The translations under genes were made by a program, and so were the position numbers. From positions 62,001 to 126,000 of the forward strand of contig NZ_JASBYU010000003.1 of the NCBI RefSeq assembly GCF_029983815.1: a stretch of 64,000 bases of DNA, read 5' to 3'. Shown here in pieces: positions 32,273 through 41,142 of this stretch (its first letter is position 1; the number at the start of each line of letters is the position of its first letter). This DNA comes from Lagierella sp. (GTDB lineage Bacteria > Bacillota > Clostridia > Tissierellales > Peptoniphilaceae). The notes under the pieces are model-generated. The model saw only the letters and a list, made by a program, of their open reading frames with translations, ran no database searches and was not told where the DNA came from.

Positions 32273-32797
32273 CTACCATCCTCGGCTATACTCATCAAAA
32301 CAGTCCAAACAAAGCTTTCTCCCGTCTTCAATTCTAATCTTGTGTTCCGGTGCATTTTCACCACAGTTTTCACATTTTATATTATTGAATTTTCTTGCTT
32401 TTTCAGGGAGTTTTATATCAACATTCTTCCAGCTAAAAACTTCCTCGGCAGGAGCCTCTAGGATAAAGTTTTGAGTTTCTTCTTTAGAAAGATCCTTTGG
32501 AAGATCCTTTAAAATAAATCTAATAGCTTCACCAGTCTTTCTCGAAATGAAAGTAAAGGCCATCTTTCCAGTGTCCTTGTAAAGTAAATTACCCTTCCCT
32601 AAAGTACAACCTGTAATAACTTGAACTCCATCTACGCCACAAGCGTCATTTTCAGTTATACAAACATTTTCTTCATCATTAGAAAAATCAAGGTTCATCA
32701 TCTCCTTGGCAATAAGAGATGCCCTAACTCCTATAGCAAGTCCAGGACATTCATGTCCGTGAAATTCAACACATTTTTTCCAAATTTCATTGTCCAT
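32273..32797 (-). CDS. FmdE family protein with C-terminal zinc finger
   Basis: 174 residues. FmdE domain with CVEFHGHECPGLAIGVRAS (metal-binding H and C) and NDACGVDGVQVITGCTLGKGN. The C-terminal 35 residues hold two CxxC pairs (IKCENCGENAPEH and KLCLDCFDEY), a DksA/TraR-like finger. FmdE proteins are named for a subunit of formylmethanofuran dehydrogenase but occur widely in anaerobes without methanogenesis, with a suspected role in molybdenum/tungsten enzyme biology. Single gene. Confidence 0.9.
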   Translation of the reverse strand: MDNEIWKKCVEFHGHECPGLAIGVRASLIAKEMMNLDFSNDEENVCITENDACGVDGVQVITGCTLGKGNLLYKDTGKMAFTFISRKTGEAIRFILKDLPKDLSKEETQNFILEAPAEEVFSWKNVDIKLPEKARKFNNIKCENCGENAPEHKIRIEDGRKLCLDCFDEYSRGW

Positions 32798-32879
32798 CTT
32801 TACGTACCTCGTTTCTTAATATTACTTATATCCTATCATAATATTTTTTCTTTTTATAGTAAGCCATCATTGTCCTTAA

Positions 32880-32947
32880 TAAAAAACAAGCACCCAATCA
32901 AGACATAAAGTTCAATTACAACAAACTTTACATCTGATTAAGTGCTT
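32880..32947 (-). terminator. Very long terminator hairpin after the FtsX-type permease
   Basis: The arms 32888-32913 and 32925-32947 pair over more than 20 bp with G-U pairs and one bulge. On the minus strand the 3' side is GTTTTTTATT. The stem is roughly three times as long as the other terminators here. It lies eight bases after the permease stop. Confidence 0.85.
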
Positions 32948-32954
32948 TTAAATC

Positions 32955-35393
32955 CTATTTAATAAGCTCTATTGTAGGTTTATTTAAAATTCGTCTTAGT
33001 GAAAAATAGTAAATCCCTATGTTAATAATGTAAACCACCATGGCAAACCCTAAAAACAACCAGTAATTGTAATAATCCAACAAATTTTTAAACTCAATCG
33101 TTGGTACTAGTAGACCCAAAACAAACATCACTACCAATGTAATGCCAATGGATAAGATAAAGGATTTTACCTGTTCTGATACAAATTCCTTCAAATAGGC
33201 AGATTCCACATCCTTTAGGTTCATACCACAGGAGTATAAAGTACCTATCTCCTTTTTTCTATTCATTAAACTCAAATTTATAGAAGAATAGCCATTGGTA
33301 ACATTCAATAGAAATATTATCGTTCCTATTCCTATTACTATTTTAACCAACGATTCTAAATCTGTGGTTCTTAGCTTTTCTCTTTCCTCTTCAGTTACTA
33401 TATAGTAATTATCGTTTGGAGAAATTGCCTTTTTTATTTCCTGGTCTGCATAGTCCTTGGCTTCATCTATCTCAAAATCTCGAACTTTCATACTCAGTTC
33501 ATAGGGATATCTCTTATAAGCCTCATCTCTAGCTTCTTCCATAAGATTAAAGTAAGTGTCAAAATCAGTATATAATTTAATGGTTAAGGGGAAAGTAACA
33601 GAGTCGTATTGTCCCAAATTATTTATAGTTCTGCTTATTTTGATTTCCTTACTAAAATCTTCACCTATGCTAATTTCCATACTATCTGGTTTTTCGAAAT
33701 ATGGAATTAACTTTGCTTTAGAAATAGGTATGGAGGCATCTTCTTGAACCATATTGTAAAGGATAAACTCTCCCTTTTTCCCACCTAGGCTTTTAAAATC
33801 TTCATATTCTAAAGCTATTAAACGCCCCTCTAACTCATCAGTTTCATATCTTTTTAAAGTCTTGTCAATATCTTTTTCCAAATTTACAGCCTTTGCTTCT
33901 CCCGAAAGCTCTAGATTATTTTTTACCGAAATGTATTTGGACTTTGAAATATAAGCTTTATCGTTAGGTAAATCTTCTTTTATGGATTGCAGTATTTTTG
34001 GGACTTTATTTTCCTCACTATAATAATCTACAAAGATATTGTTTCCAGTGTCGTAATAAGCAAAATCTCTATAGTACTTAGCCATTCCAAATATTATAAT
34101 AAAGACGGAGATTATGATAATTCCCATTGCTGAAATATAGCGATGAGACTTTATAGAAGCAAGATTGTTCAACTTCAACTCTCTCCAAAGCTTTTTGTCC
34201 CTCTTCTTTTTGTATTTATTTAAATCTATATTTCCCTTAATTCCATCAATTATATTAATTTTTGAAATAATCCTTGCAGGAGACCTTATTGCAAAGAACA
34301 CCACAATAAATGAAACTAAGATTATAATAAGGCTTAAGATGGGATTAAAAGTTAGTTTTTCAAATTTTGAAACTTCCTGACTTTCTTGAACGGTTCTATA
34401 GAGAAAACTCATAAAACCAAATCCTGCCAAGTGACCTAAGAGAATTGGAATTACTGAAATAATGATTCCCTCCTTTAACAGAAGAAGAAAAATTTGAAAA
34501 TTCGTCGTTCCAATTGACTTATAAATAGAAAGCTCCCTAGTCTTCCTAAGTCCCCAAACCTTGAATATATTTTTAATAAAAAAGACAAATAAGGCAATGC
34601 ATCCTATAACTGATAGAATATTTACAGCTTTAGCCAAGATATTGTGAGGAAAATCAAACTCTACTCCATAGTAATTAATCAGAGAAGGACTAATTACCAT
34701 TGAGACTTCTTCTCCCAGTTTTTCACTTATATCTTTTTGTATAAGTTTTCTATTCTTATAGCCTTCTTCAAAGGAGTCAAATTTTAGCAAAATCACACCT
34801 GGGTCTATATCCTCTTTATAAACAAGTCCGTAGCTAATTCTGCTATATTTATTGTAAATATTTTCATAGACGCCAACTAATTCAAATTCCTCCGTTCTAT
34901 CTGTTATAAAGGTTTCCTTGTCAGTAAGGGCCCCTCTAGGCTCTATTTCAACTCCATCAGAAGTCCTCTTGCCCAGATCGATTTTTAACTTGTCATTTAT
35001 TTTTAATTTATACTTTTCAACTATTCCCTTTGAAAGTACAATCTCCTTTTCATTTTTAGGAAAGCGCCCTTCTATCATTTCTGAATATTCTCTCATCTGA
35101 TTTACATTTCCATCTTGAAAGTCCACGGCTATTAGGTCATTTTTATACTTACCGCTGGTAGGTTTTATAGAAATTAAACCTGCGTATTTAACCTTATCCA
35201 CAGACTTTAATTTGTCTAGCTTTTCCCTATTGAATGGTTTATCTAATTGGGCATGATAATAATCAGATGACATATAGTATTCATAATTTGACTTTAAGTT
35301 AGTATATCCATAGTAAAATACTAAAGTAAAAAACAAACTTACTATAAATAGGGATATAAAAATCGGAAAATTCTTCTTATTCATTCTTTTCAT
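32955..35393 (-). CDS. FtsX-like ABC transporter permease
   Basis: 812 residues, with eight predicted helices: one N-terminal (about 9-30), three in the middle (about 255-375), one near 418-436 and three at the C-terminus. Two large extracytoplasmic domains of about 220 and 230 residues separate them. This duplicated FtsX layout is that of MacB/LolCDE-like or peptide-resistance exporters. It overlaps the ATPase gene by 17 bases, and a response regulator/kinase pair lies upstream in the same direction. The likely substrate is a peptide, antimicrobial or lipoprotein. Confidence 0.88.
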   Translation of the reverse strand: MKRMNKKNFPIFISLFIVSLFFTLVFYYGYTNLKSNYEYYMSSDYYHAQLDKPFNREKLDKLKSVDKVKYAGLISIKPTSGKYKNDLIAVDFQDGNVNQMREYSEMIEGRFPKNEKEIVLSKGIVEKYKLKINDKLKIDLGKRTSDGVEIEPRGALTDKETFITDRTEEFELVGVYENIYNKYSRISYGLVYKEDIDPGVILLKFDSFEEGYKNRKLIQKDISEKLGEEVSMVISPSLINYYGVEFDFPHNILAKAVNILSVIGCIALFVFFIKNIFKVWGLRKTRELSIYKSIGTTNFQIFLLLLKEGIIISVIPILLGHLAGFGFMSFLYRTVQESQEVSKFEKLTFNPILSLIIILVSFIVVFFAIRSPARIISKINIIDGIKGNIDLNKYKKKRDKKLWRELKLNNLASIKSHRYISAMGIIIISVFIIIFGMAKYYRDFAYYDTGNNIFVDYYSEENKVPKILQSIKEDLPNDKAYISKSKYISVKNNLELSGEAKAVNLEKDIDKTLKRYETDELEGRLIALEYEDFKSLGGKKGEFILYNMVQEDASIPISKAKLIPYFEKPDSMEISIGEDFSKEIKISRTINNLGQYDSVTFPLTIKLYTDFDTYFNLMEEARDEAYKRYPYELSMKVRDFEIDEAKDYADQEIKKAISPNDNYYIVTEEEREKLRTTDLESLVKIVIGIGTIIFLLNVTNGYSSINLSLMNRKKEIGTLYSCGMNLKDVESAYLKEFVSEQVKSFILSIGITLVVMFVLGLLVPTIEFKNLLDYYNYWLFLGFAMVVYIINIGIYYFSLRRILNKPTIELIK

Positions 35394-36057
35394 CCCCTAC
35401 AATTTTACCATCTACAATAGTAATTATCCTATGGGCTTGTAAAGCAATGTTCTCGTCATGGGTAATAAGTATAATAGTTTGTTTTAGTGTGTGATTAAAG
35501 TACTTTAGTATATCTATTATCTCCTGGGAGTTTTCCCTGTCCAAATTTCCCGTAGGTTCATCCGCCAAAATGATGGAAGGACTGTATATAAGACTTCTAG
35601 CAATGGCAACCCTTTGTTGTTGTCCCCCTGACAGTTCCGAAGGAAAAGCATCCATCTTATCTTCAATCCCAAGCTTCTTAATGATATCTTCAAAAAATCC
35701 TTCATCCACCTTTCTCATATCCAACTTTAAAGGCAACTGTATATTGTGCTTTACAGTTAAGTTGGGTATAAGATTGTAAAATTGGTAGACAAGTCCTACT
35801 TTTCTTCTTCTAAATAGGGCAAGTTCCTTTTGAGAATACTGGGAGATGTCATTTCCTTCAATGTAAATCTTTCCAGAAGTTGGACTGTCAACTCCCCCTA
35901 GTATATGTAACATAGTAGATTTTCCTGACCCACTAGGTCCTACTACTGCTACAAACTCTCCCCTATTTACCTTTAAATCTATGTTATCTAATGCTCTAAC
36001 CTCCGTTTGTCCTTTACCATAAACTTTAGTTAGGTTTTCTATTGATAATATTTCCAT
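35377..36057 (-). CDS. ABC transporter ATP-binding protein (MacB/BceA/LolD type)
   Basis: 226 residues. Walker A GPSGSGKSTMLH (near 40), Q-loop YQFYNLIPNLTV, signature LSGGQQQRVAIARSL, Walker B IILADEPTGNLD, H-loop LITHD. DEPTGNLD is typical of ATPases that serve FtsX/MacB-type permeases. The start is the third in-frame Met (36057), five bases after AAAGGATGG. Confidence 0.93.
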   Translation of the reverse strand: MEILSIENLTKVYGKGQTEVRALDNIDLKVNRGEFVAVVGPSGSGKSTMLHILGGVDSPTSGKIYIEGNDISQYSQKELALFRRRKVGLVYQFYNLIPNLTVKHNIQLPLKLDMRKVDEGFFEDIIKKLGIEDKMDAFPSELSGGQQQRVAIARSLIYSPSIILADEPTGNLDRENSQEIIDILKYFNHTLKQTIILITHDENIALQAHRIITIVDGKIVGDEKNE

Positions 36058-36189
36058 ACTTACCATCCTTTCCAACTATATTATAATAATTGAAAGTGAC
36101 AATTAAGTGACATTTGATTGTAAAGAGCTACATAAAAAATAAAATTTCAATTTATTATCTTGGACTTGATTAAAAAAGTTAAATTAAAC

Positions 36190-37047
36190 CTATTTATAAA
36201 ATTTTACTTTAAAAATTGCACCACTTTTACCATTTAAAACTTCGATAGCTCCATTGTTACTTGTGATAATCGACTTCGCCATGGATAGTCCGATTCCAAA
36301 GCCTTTAGAGTCTGGAGTCTTGTAGAAGCGTTCAAAGATTTTACTAAGTCTTTTTAAAGCAATTCCTCCACCGTCATCCTCTATAGTAACCTGCGTAAAG
36401 ATAGGATTATCCTTGGTGCTAACCCAAATTCTAGTAACTTTATCTAAATTTATGGAATTTTTCAAAATATTTATAAAGGCTTCACATATCCAGTAAAAAT
36501 CTCCCTTTATCCTATAATCTGTAAAATCTTTAGAAATTGTAACCTTCTTTCGTTCTATATCCGGCTCCAGTATTTCAATAACATAATCAAAGACTTCACC
36601 CAAAGTAAACTCATCAAATTTCATCTTTTCGATATTTGCATCGAGACTGGATAATTTAAGAAGTATGTCGGAAAGGTCATTGAGTCTATTGAGTTGGCTT
36701 TCAAACCTTATAAAGCTATTATTACTTTTAACATCCTGATCCATAAGCTGCAACTCAAGTAACAGGGTGGTTATTGGCGTTTTGATTTGATGAGCAATAT
36801 TTTCAAGATTTTCTATTTGCATTTTTGAAAGTCTTTTTGTGTTCTCCCTTTCTTCCACAACTTTTAGAAAGAGTTTGTAAATCTTATCCTCAAGTATAGA
36901 AAATTCATCTTGTTTCATAGAAAAAGAGTAGTCGCCACAATTTAATTTATCAATATGTAGGATAATTTCATCTATCCTTTGTTTTTGCCTTTTTCGCATA
37001 AAAAAATATACAAGTATAAGGCTTAAAATCCATAGTATAATCCACAT
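36190..37047 (-). CDS. Sensor histidine kinase
   Basis: 285 residues. One membrane helix at the N-terminus (about 2-17) and almost no extracellular part, so it cannot sense a ligand on its own outside; such kinases usually read the state of a partner ABC transporter. DHp box NIAHQIKTPITTLLLEL (phospho-His near 87); ATPase N box FINILKNSINLD, G1 TIEDDGGGI, F box FERFYKTP and G2 GFGIGLSMAKSI. It is two bases after the response regulator stop and about 130 bases before the ABC genes, a module like BceRS-BceAB or VraD-type peptide resistance. Confidence 0.92.
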   Translation of the reverse strand: MWIILWILSLILVYFFMRKRQKQRIDEIILHIDKLNCGDYSFSMKQDEFSILEDKIYKLFLKVVEERENTKRLSKMQIENLENIAHQIKTPITTLLLELQLMDQDVKSNNSFIRFESQLNRLNDLSDILLKLSSLDANIEKMKFDEFTLGEVFDYVIEILEPDIERKKVTISKDFTDYRIKGDFYWICEAFINILKNSINLDKVTRIWVSTKDNPIFTQVTIEDDGGGIALKRLSKIFERFYKTPDSKGFGIGLSMAKSIITSNNGAIEVLNGKSGAIFKVKFYK

Positions 37048-37048
37048 C

Positions 37049-37699
37049 TTATTCCATCCTATAGCCTATTCCTCGAACAGTTGAAATCAAATTCTTCGAG
37101 GTCTTATTTCTAATCCTCTTAATAGTAGCAGTCAAAGTATTGTCATTTACAAACTGATTTCTATTCTCCCAAAAAGTTCTTAAAAGTTGCTCCCTTGTAA
37201 AGATTCTATTGGGGTTTTCTATAAATAATTTTAGCACTTCAAACTCTAGGGCAGTCAAATCTACAACCTCTCCATTATAGTAGGCAACTGCTTTTGTAAG
37301 GTCCATCACACAATTTCCATAGCTAATTTTATTATCTAGTTCTACAGTTCTAGTCCTTAGACAAGCGTCAATTCTAGCTCTAAGAATGCTTAGATTGAAG
37401 GGTTTTGTTAAATAGTCGTCAGCTCCAAGATCCAAAGCCTTAACAATGAAGTCCTCCTTGTTTTTTACCGTTGTTACAATGACGCGAATGCTCTTAGCCT
37501 TTAGTACCTTAATCAAATTTGTTCCTTCCCTGTCTGGAAGATTTATATCTAAAAGCGCCAAATCAAAATCTTCTTTTGAAAGTTCAAGAGCTTCACTATA
37601 ATTGTTGACAATTGATGTTTTAAACCCTTTTTCTTCCAAGAAGAAGCTAAGTTGATTTGATATTGTAAAATCGTCTTCAATAATTAAAATACTAGCCAT
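37049..37699 (-). CDS. OmpR-family response regulator
   Basis: 216 residues. Receiver domain with acidic pocket IIEDD, phospho-acceptor D in LALLDINLPDREG (near 51), conserved T (IVTTVKN) and K in DDYLTKPFN. The winged-helix DNA-binding domain covers 125-216, ending TIKRIRNKTSKNLISTVRGIG. First gene of the two-component/ABC operon; AAGGAG precedes the ATG. It is expected to activate the ABC genes. Confidence 0.95.
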   Translation of the reverse strand: MASILIIEDDFTISNQLSFFLEEKGFKTSIVNNYSEALELSKEDFDLALLDINLPDREGTNLIKVLKAKSIRVIVTTVKNKEDFIVKALDLGADDYLTKPFNLSILRARIDACLRTRTVELDNKISYGNCVMDLTKAVAYYNGEVVDLTALEFEVLKLFIENPNRIFTREQLLRTFWENRNQFVNDNTLTATIKRIRNKTSKNLISTVRGIGYRME

Positions 37700-37915
37700 T
37701 TACATCTCCTCTTATTCTTTCTCATCATAATAAGATTAGCAAAACAGGTACAAAGTTTCAATTGTACCCTTGAATTGTAAAATGTTGATCTTTAAAATAA
37801 AAATTTAATTAACATAGATTTTAATTGATTATAGATATAAGTCTTGATATGCTAGATAAGGACAATATACTCTTACTCAAGAGATAGTCGTCCTATTAAG
37901 AAAAAGGAGAAATTC

Positions 37916-38509
37916 ATGAATTTAAGACAGGTTATAATATATCAAGTTATAATTTTGTTAGCTCAAGTTATACTTTATTTCGGCTGTGAGAAATTTCAAA
38001 AAACACCTAAAAATGTGGATTTACCAATCGATAAGAGAATACCGGTGATCCCTCTTTTTACACTTATATACATACTTTGGTTTCCACTGATTGCACTATT
38101 TCCAATTTCCCTATTTAATGCATCTCCAAATCTATATAAGATTTATATATTAGCTTGGATTTTAGATATCACAATAAGCATAGTTATTTACATGGTCTAT
38201 CCCACAACTTGTACAAGGCCTACTAACTTAAGAAGTTTAGAGGGCGGTTGGATGTTAAAGATAATCTATAGTTGTAGCTATAAGGGAGTTAACTGTGCTC
38301 CAAGCCTTCACTGCTCCATTTCAACACTAGTGGTAATTGCAGCAGTCTTATGTACATCCATGAGTATGATACTTAGGGTGGTTTACTCAGTTATTGCCTT
38401 TGGAATAATCATATCCACCATGTTTACTAAACAACATGTAGTCGTAGATGTAGTAACCGGAGTTTTACTTGGAATTGTAACATTTGTAATAGCTTTTATA
38501 ATAATATAA
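37916..38509 (+). CDS. PAP2-superfamily membrane phosphatase
   Basis: 197 residues, five to six helices. PAP2 motifs in order: VYPTTCTRP (end of motif 1), CAPSLHCS (motif 2, catalytic histidine) and STMFTKQHVVVDVVTG (motif 3, nucleophile histidine and aspartate). Members remove phosphate from lipids such as phosphatidate or undecaprenyl diphosphate on the outer face. Strong AAAAGGAG site before the ATG. Monocistronic, with a terminator overlapping its stop codon. Confidence 0.9.
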   Translation: MNLRQVIIYQVIILLAQVILYFGCEKFQKTPKNVDLPIDKRIPVIPLFTLIYILWFPLIALFPISLFNASPNLYKIYILAWILDITISIVIYMVYPTTCTRPTNLRSLEGGWMLKIIYSCSYKGVNCAPSLHCSISTLVVIAAVLCTSMSMILRVVYSVIAFGIIISTMFTKQHVVVDVVTGVLLGIVTFVIAFIII

Positions 38510-38528
38510 GAGAGGGCATGCCTCTCTT
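38508..38528. terminator. Terminator between convergent genes
   Basis: Stem AAGAGAGG/CCTCTCTT with a five-base loop, beginning inside the PAP2 stop codon. The T-tract is short (TTGTTTGC) on the plus side; the minus side continues into A/T. It may serve both genes. Confidence 0.65.
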
Positions 38529-38556
38529 GTTTGCTACATTTTAAAAACTTGTAAAT

Positions 38557-39042
38557 CTACTTTTCAATTTCAAAGTATAGATAATTTGGTCCTGGATTTT
38601 TTCCTTCAGGGAATTCTTTTCTTTCAAAACCTAGCCTTTCATATAGGGAAATAGCCTTTAAATTATCCCTATTTGGATCCACACAACATCTCTTTGCTCC
38701 CATTTCAAAGGCCTTATCTATGGCAAATTGTAGTGCTTTACTTCCAATTCCCATACCTCTAAACTTTGGAAATAGTTTTATATCCATTCTGGAAGATTTT
38801 TGTTTGTCAATAGAATAAAATGTTTCACCACAGAATTCTTCGTTGAAATATATAGAAAAATGATTCTTTCTCGGTCTATCTTTATCCAATTTTTCATACC
38901 ACTTTTCAATTTCATCTTTACTATAATGTAGTCCATGTGGGAACCCTACATAATACATGACTTCACCACTTGCCCACAATTTTCTAATATTATCTAAATC
39001 CTTTTTACTAGTTTCTACTATTTTCAAATTTTTTAAGTCCAT
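38557..39042 (-). CDS. GNAT family N-acetyltransferase
   Basis: 161 residues. The acetyl-CoA binding segment is RMDIKLFPKFRGMGIGSKAL, and the C-terminal NRDNLKAISLYERLGFERK is the classic GNAT ending. Substrate unknown. The ATG at 39042 follows AAAGGTG. It is eight bases after the glycosylase stop, so the two are an operon. Confidence 0.9.
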   Translation of the reverse strand: MDLKNLKIVETSKKDLDNIRKLWASGEVMYYVGFPHGLHYSKDEIEKWYEKLDKDRPRKNHFSIYFNEEFCGETFYSIDKQKSSRMDIKLFPKFRGMGIGSKALQFAIDKAFEMGAKRCCVDPNRDNLKAISLYERLGFERKEFPEGKNPGPNYLYFEIEK

Positions 39043-39052
39043 CAATTCACCT

Positions 39053-39562
39053 TTACAAATATTTTAAAATTATATTCCACTCTTTTACCAAGTCTTCCAA
39101 TCTATACCTGGCGTTTGCAGGGCTAGTGGATGGTAGTTTTATCCCTTCTAAGCCTAACACCTTAGAGTGATACTTTTTGTAGTATTTGAAAGAAGTCCCG
39201 CCGTTACAAAAAACTTGTTGGATATCTGCTGTCTCTACAATATTTTTCAAATCAGAAGGTTTAACATTTTTGATACTTGCATCACTTGAACCCACGATAT
39301 CACATTGAAAGATTGAATCGAAGACAGCTATTTTGTTTTTTAAAAGAAAATCCCTTCTAACTTCTATTTCCCTACTAAGCTCAACTCCAAATAATCTTTC
39401 CATAACCGGCCAAAACCTATTTTGTGGATGTCCATAAAAGAATCCATATTCCCTGGTCTTAACAGAGGGGAAAGATCCAAGGATTAAAATTTTGGACTCA
39501 TTATTATATAAAGGCTTCAAGGGATGTGTTATAGTTTCATGTTTTCCATTATTTATTTCCAT
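39053..39562 (-). CDS. DNA-deoxyinosine / uracil-DNA glycosylase (UDG superfamily, family-6-like)
   Basis: 169 residues. The active-site region LILGSFPSVKTREYGFFYGHPQNRFWPVM is characteristic: GSFPS-x-x-S/T replaces the GQDPY of classical Ung, and GHPQNRFW is shared with hypoxanthine-DNA glycosylases. The closing motif is LPSTSPANAR. It removes deaminated bases from DNA. GAGG precedes the ATG. Confidence 0.88.
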   Translation of the reverse strand: MEINNGKHETITHPLKPLYNNESKILILGSFPSVKTREYGFFYGHPQNRFWPVMERLFGVELSREIEVRRDFLLKNKIAVFDSIFQCDIVGSSDASIKNVKPSDLKNIVETADIQQVFCNGGTSFKYYKKYHSKVLGLEGIKLPSTSPANARYRLEDLVKEWNIILKYL

Positions 39563-39599
39563 ATTATCATTCCTCTCTAGACTTTAAATTTATTTCCTA

Positions 39600-39923
39600 C
39601 TATATTTCATCAAAAATAATGGTCTGTTTTCTTACATCTACTTTACAACTGACTCCAAAGGGGATGATACACCTTGGAGTAGCATGTCCTACATTTAAAT
39701 TGTATAAAATACTTAAGTCTTTATTTCATATCTCTTCAAGAAGTATCTCCTTATATTCATCATAATACATTTCATCCTGAGGTTTTCCAAACAATAGACC
39801 ATTTATTGCATTAAATATACCAAGTTCTTCTAGTTTTTTATATTTTCCCAAAATTTTTTTACAATTGTAATTAAGTATATAAGACAGATAACCCCAAAAC
39901 TTACCATTAACAATCGATACCAC
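39600..39923 (-). pseudogene. Remnant of LD-carboxypeptidase (peptidase S66, MccF-like)
   Basis: The minus-strand frame matches only the C-terminal third of an S66 peptidase: KLEELGIFNAINGLLFGKPQDE followed by YDEYKEILLEE. An in-frame TGA (39726-39728) follows, and the same frame then continues as LSILYNLNVGHATPRCIIPFGV to a final TAG at 39600. The catalytic serine region and N-terminus are gone. The upstream end is overlapped by a different-frame membrane ORF. A normal enzyme of about 300 residues cleaves the LD bond of muropeptides or microcin C. Clearly decayed. Confidence 0.8.
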
Positions 39924-40126
39924 AATCCTACTTCTCTTGACAAAATACTGAAAGCAAATAATAAGACTGTTATTGTTCCATATATTACGGTAATTAAAGA
40001 TACGGATATAATCCTTATTATCTTTGGAGCTTTTTTACTTGTGGTAGCATTAATAAAAACCATCAGCAATGCTGCAAATATTAGAACTTGAATACTTTCT
40101 ATTACTTTAGACAGTGTTAAATTCAA
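39830..40126 (-). CDS. Small hypothetical membrane protein fused onto pseudogene DNA
   Basis: 98 residues, three predicted helices (about 12-27, 36-60, 68-88). Start is TTG at 40126 after GGAAGAGGG, spacing slightly long. Its last dozen residues (VKKFWENIKN) are read in another frame from the LD-carboxypeptidase remnant, so a deletion probably joined this gene to the peptidase fragment. No family recognised; it may itself be truncated. Confidence 0.45.
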   Translation of the reverse strand: MNLTLSKVIESIQVLIFAALLMVFINATTSKKAPKIIRIISVSLITVIYGTITVLLFAFSILSREVGLWYRLLMVSFGVICLIYLITIVKKFWENIKN

Positions 40127-40285
40127 TATTATTTACCCTCTTCCTATCTTTTCTTTAATTATTTACTCTTTATTTTATCAAATTTAATACATTAAAACAT
40201 CCCCTTTTTAGTTGCTACTTTAGTGGTTTACAGGTTTAGCATTATAGCAAAAAAATAATCTATCACTTTTAATTTAGCACGAAAA

Positions 40286-40318
40286 TAAAAACCGCCCTCT
40301 GTAATTACACGAGAGGAC
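40286..40318 (-). terminator. Terminator of the 252-residue membrane protein gene
   Basis: Stem GCCCTCT (40294-40300) with AGAGGAC (40312-40318), one G-U pair, followed on the minus strand by GGTTTTTATTTT. It ends 16 bases from the stop at 40334. Confidence 0.85.
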
Positions 40319-40333
40319 AGTCAATCTATATTT

Positions 40334-41092
40334 CTATCTTGTTGCTGGAATTCTAAGGATAAAACCTATACCAATTGCAATTAACAATCCCAGAATAGCC
40401 ATAAAAATTCCTATTGCTGAGACGGTATCCAGTCCTGCCTTCCAACCATCTTCTTTTTTTGACTCTCTTATTATCTTTGAAAGTAGGTCAACATCTTGAA
40501 ATGGACTATGATTTATTTCAATTCCGTCATCTTTCTTTTTTATCTGTGCTCCAGTAACAAATTTAATGCTCTTTCCACCTAAATAGATCGGAGTAATATA
40601 TAAATTATCTCCATCTTTCTTAAAACTAAAATCCGTTCTGATTTCCTTAAATTTATTTGGACTACTGGTTTTAAGAATTGTAATTCCTGGAACATTTATG
40701 ATTTCTCCTGAGTTTAAAAATTCATTTTCATATTCCATTATATCCCTTATAATCCTTAAACCATCTTCATTGGTTTGTATAAAATAGTCTGTACCTTCTA
40801 GTCTTGTAGCCAATTTATTCGCCAATTGAAGTACATTTTCTTGTCCCCTTCTCTCTTCCAAAGGAAAAAACTCTTTTGAAATCTTTCTTTGGTCAAAATA
40901 AATCCTTATGGAAGAAGCTAATAAAACCAATATTAAGATTCCTAGTGCTATAATCCCATAGAGGATATACTTATTTCCCGTTGGTTTATATCCTATTTTA
41001 TATAGAACGATCGAAAAGATTAATAAGATTACTATTAATATACCTAATGCACCAATTGGACCTAGTTGAAACTCTCTTCTATAAATTTTCAT
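40334..41092 (-). CDS. Hypothetical membrane protein, three helices
   Basis: 252 residues. Two N-terminal helices (about 11-31 and 42-63), a soluble 150-residue alpha/beta-looking middle (ERRGQENVLQLANKL, GITILKTSS, LYITPIYLGGKS) and one C-terminal helix (about 222-246). The soluble part is probably cytoplasmic. I recognise no family. A CTGGGT/ACCCAG inverted repeat lies between it and the ParB-like gene at 41106-41134. Confidence 0.7.
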   Translation of the reverse strand: MKIYRREFQLGPIGALGILIVILLIFSIVLYKIGYKPTGNKYILYGIIALGILILVLLASSIRIYFDQRKISKEFFPLEERRGQENVLQLANKLATRLEGTDYFIQTNEDGLRIIRDIMEYENEFLNSGEIINVPGITILKTSSPNKFKEIRTDFSFKKDGDNLYITPIYLGGKSIKFVTGAQIKKKDDGIEINHSPFQDVDLLSKIIRESKKEDGWKAGLDTVSAIGIFMAILGLLIAIGIGFILRIPATR

Positions 41093-41142
41093 AATATTCC
41101 TTTCTGGGTGGTTTTGTTCTAATATTACCCAGATTAGGATTA

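Noticed and set aside
41106..41134. CTGGGT/ACCCAG inverted repeat as a terminator of the ParB-like gene
   Set aside because: The 3' side is AAAGGAAT on the minus strand, which is the ribosome binding site of the next gene rather than a T-tract.
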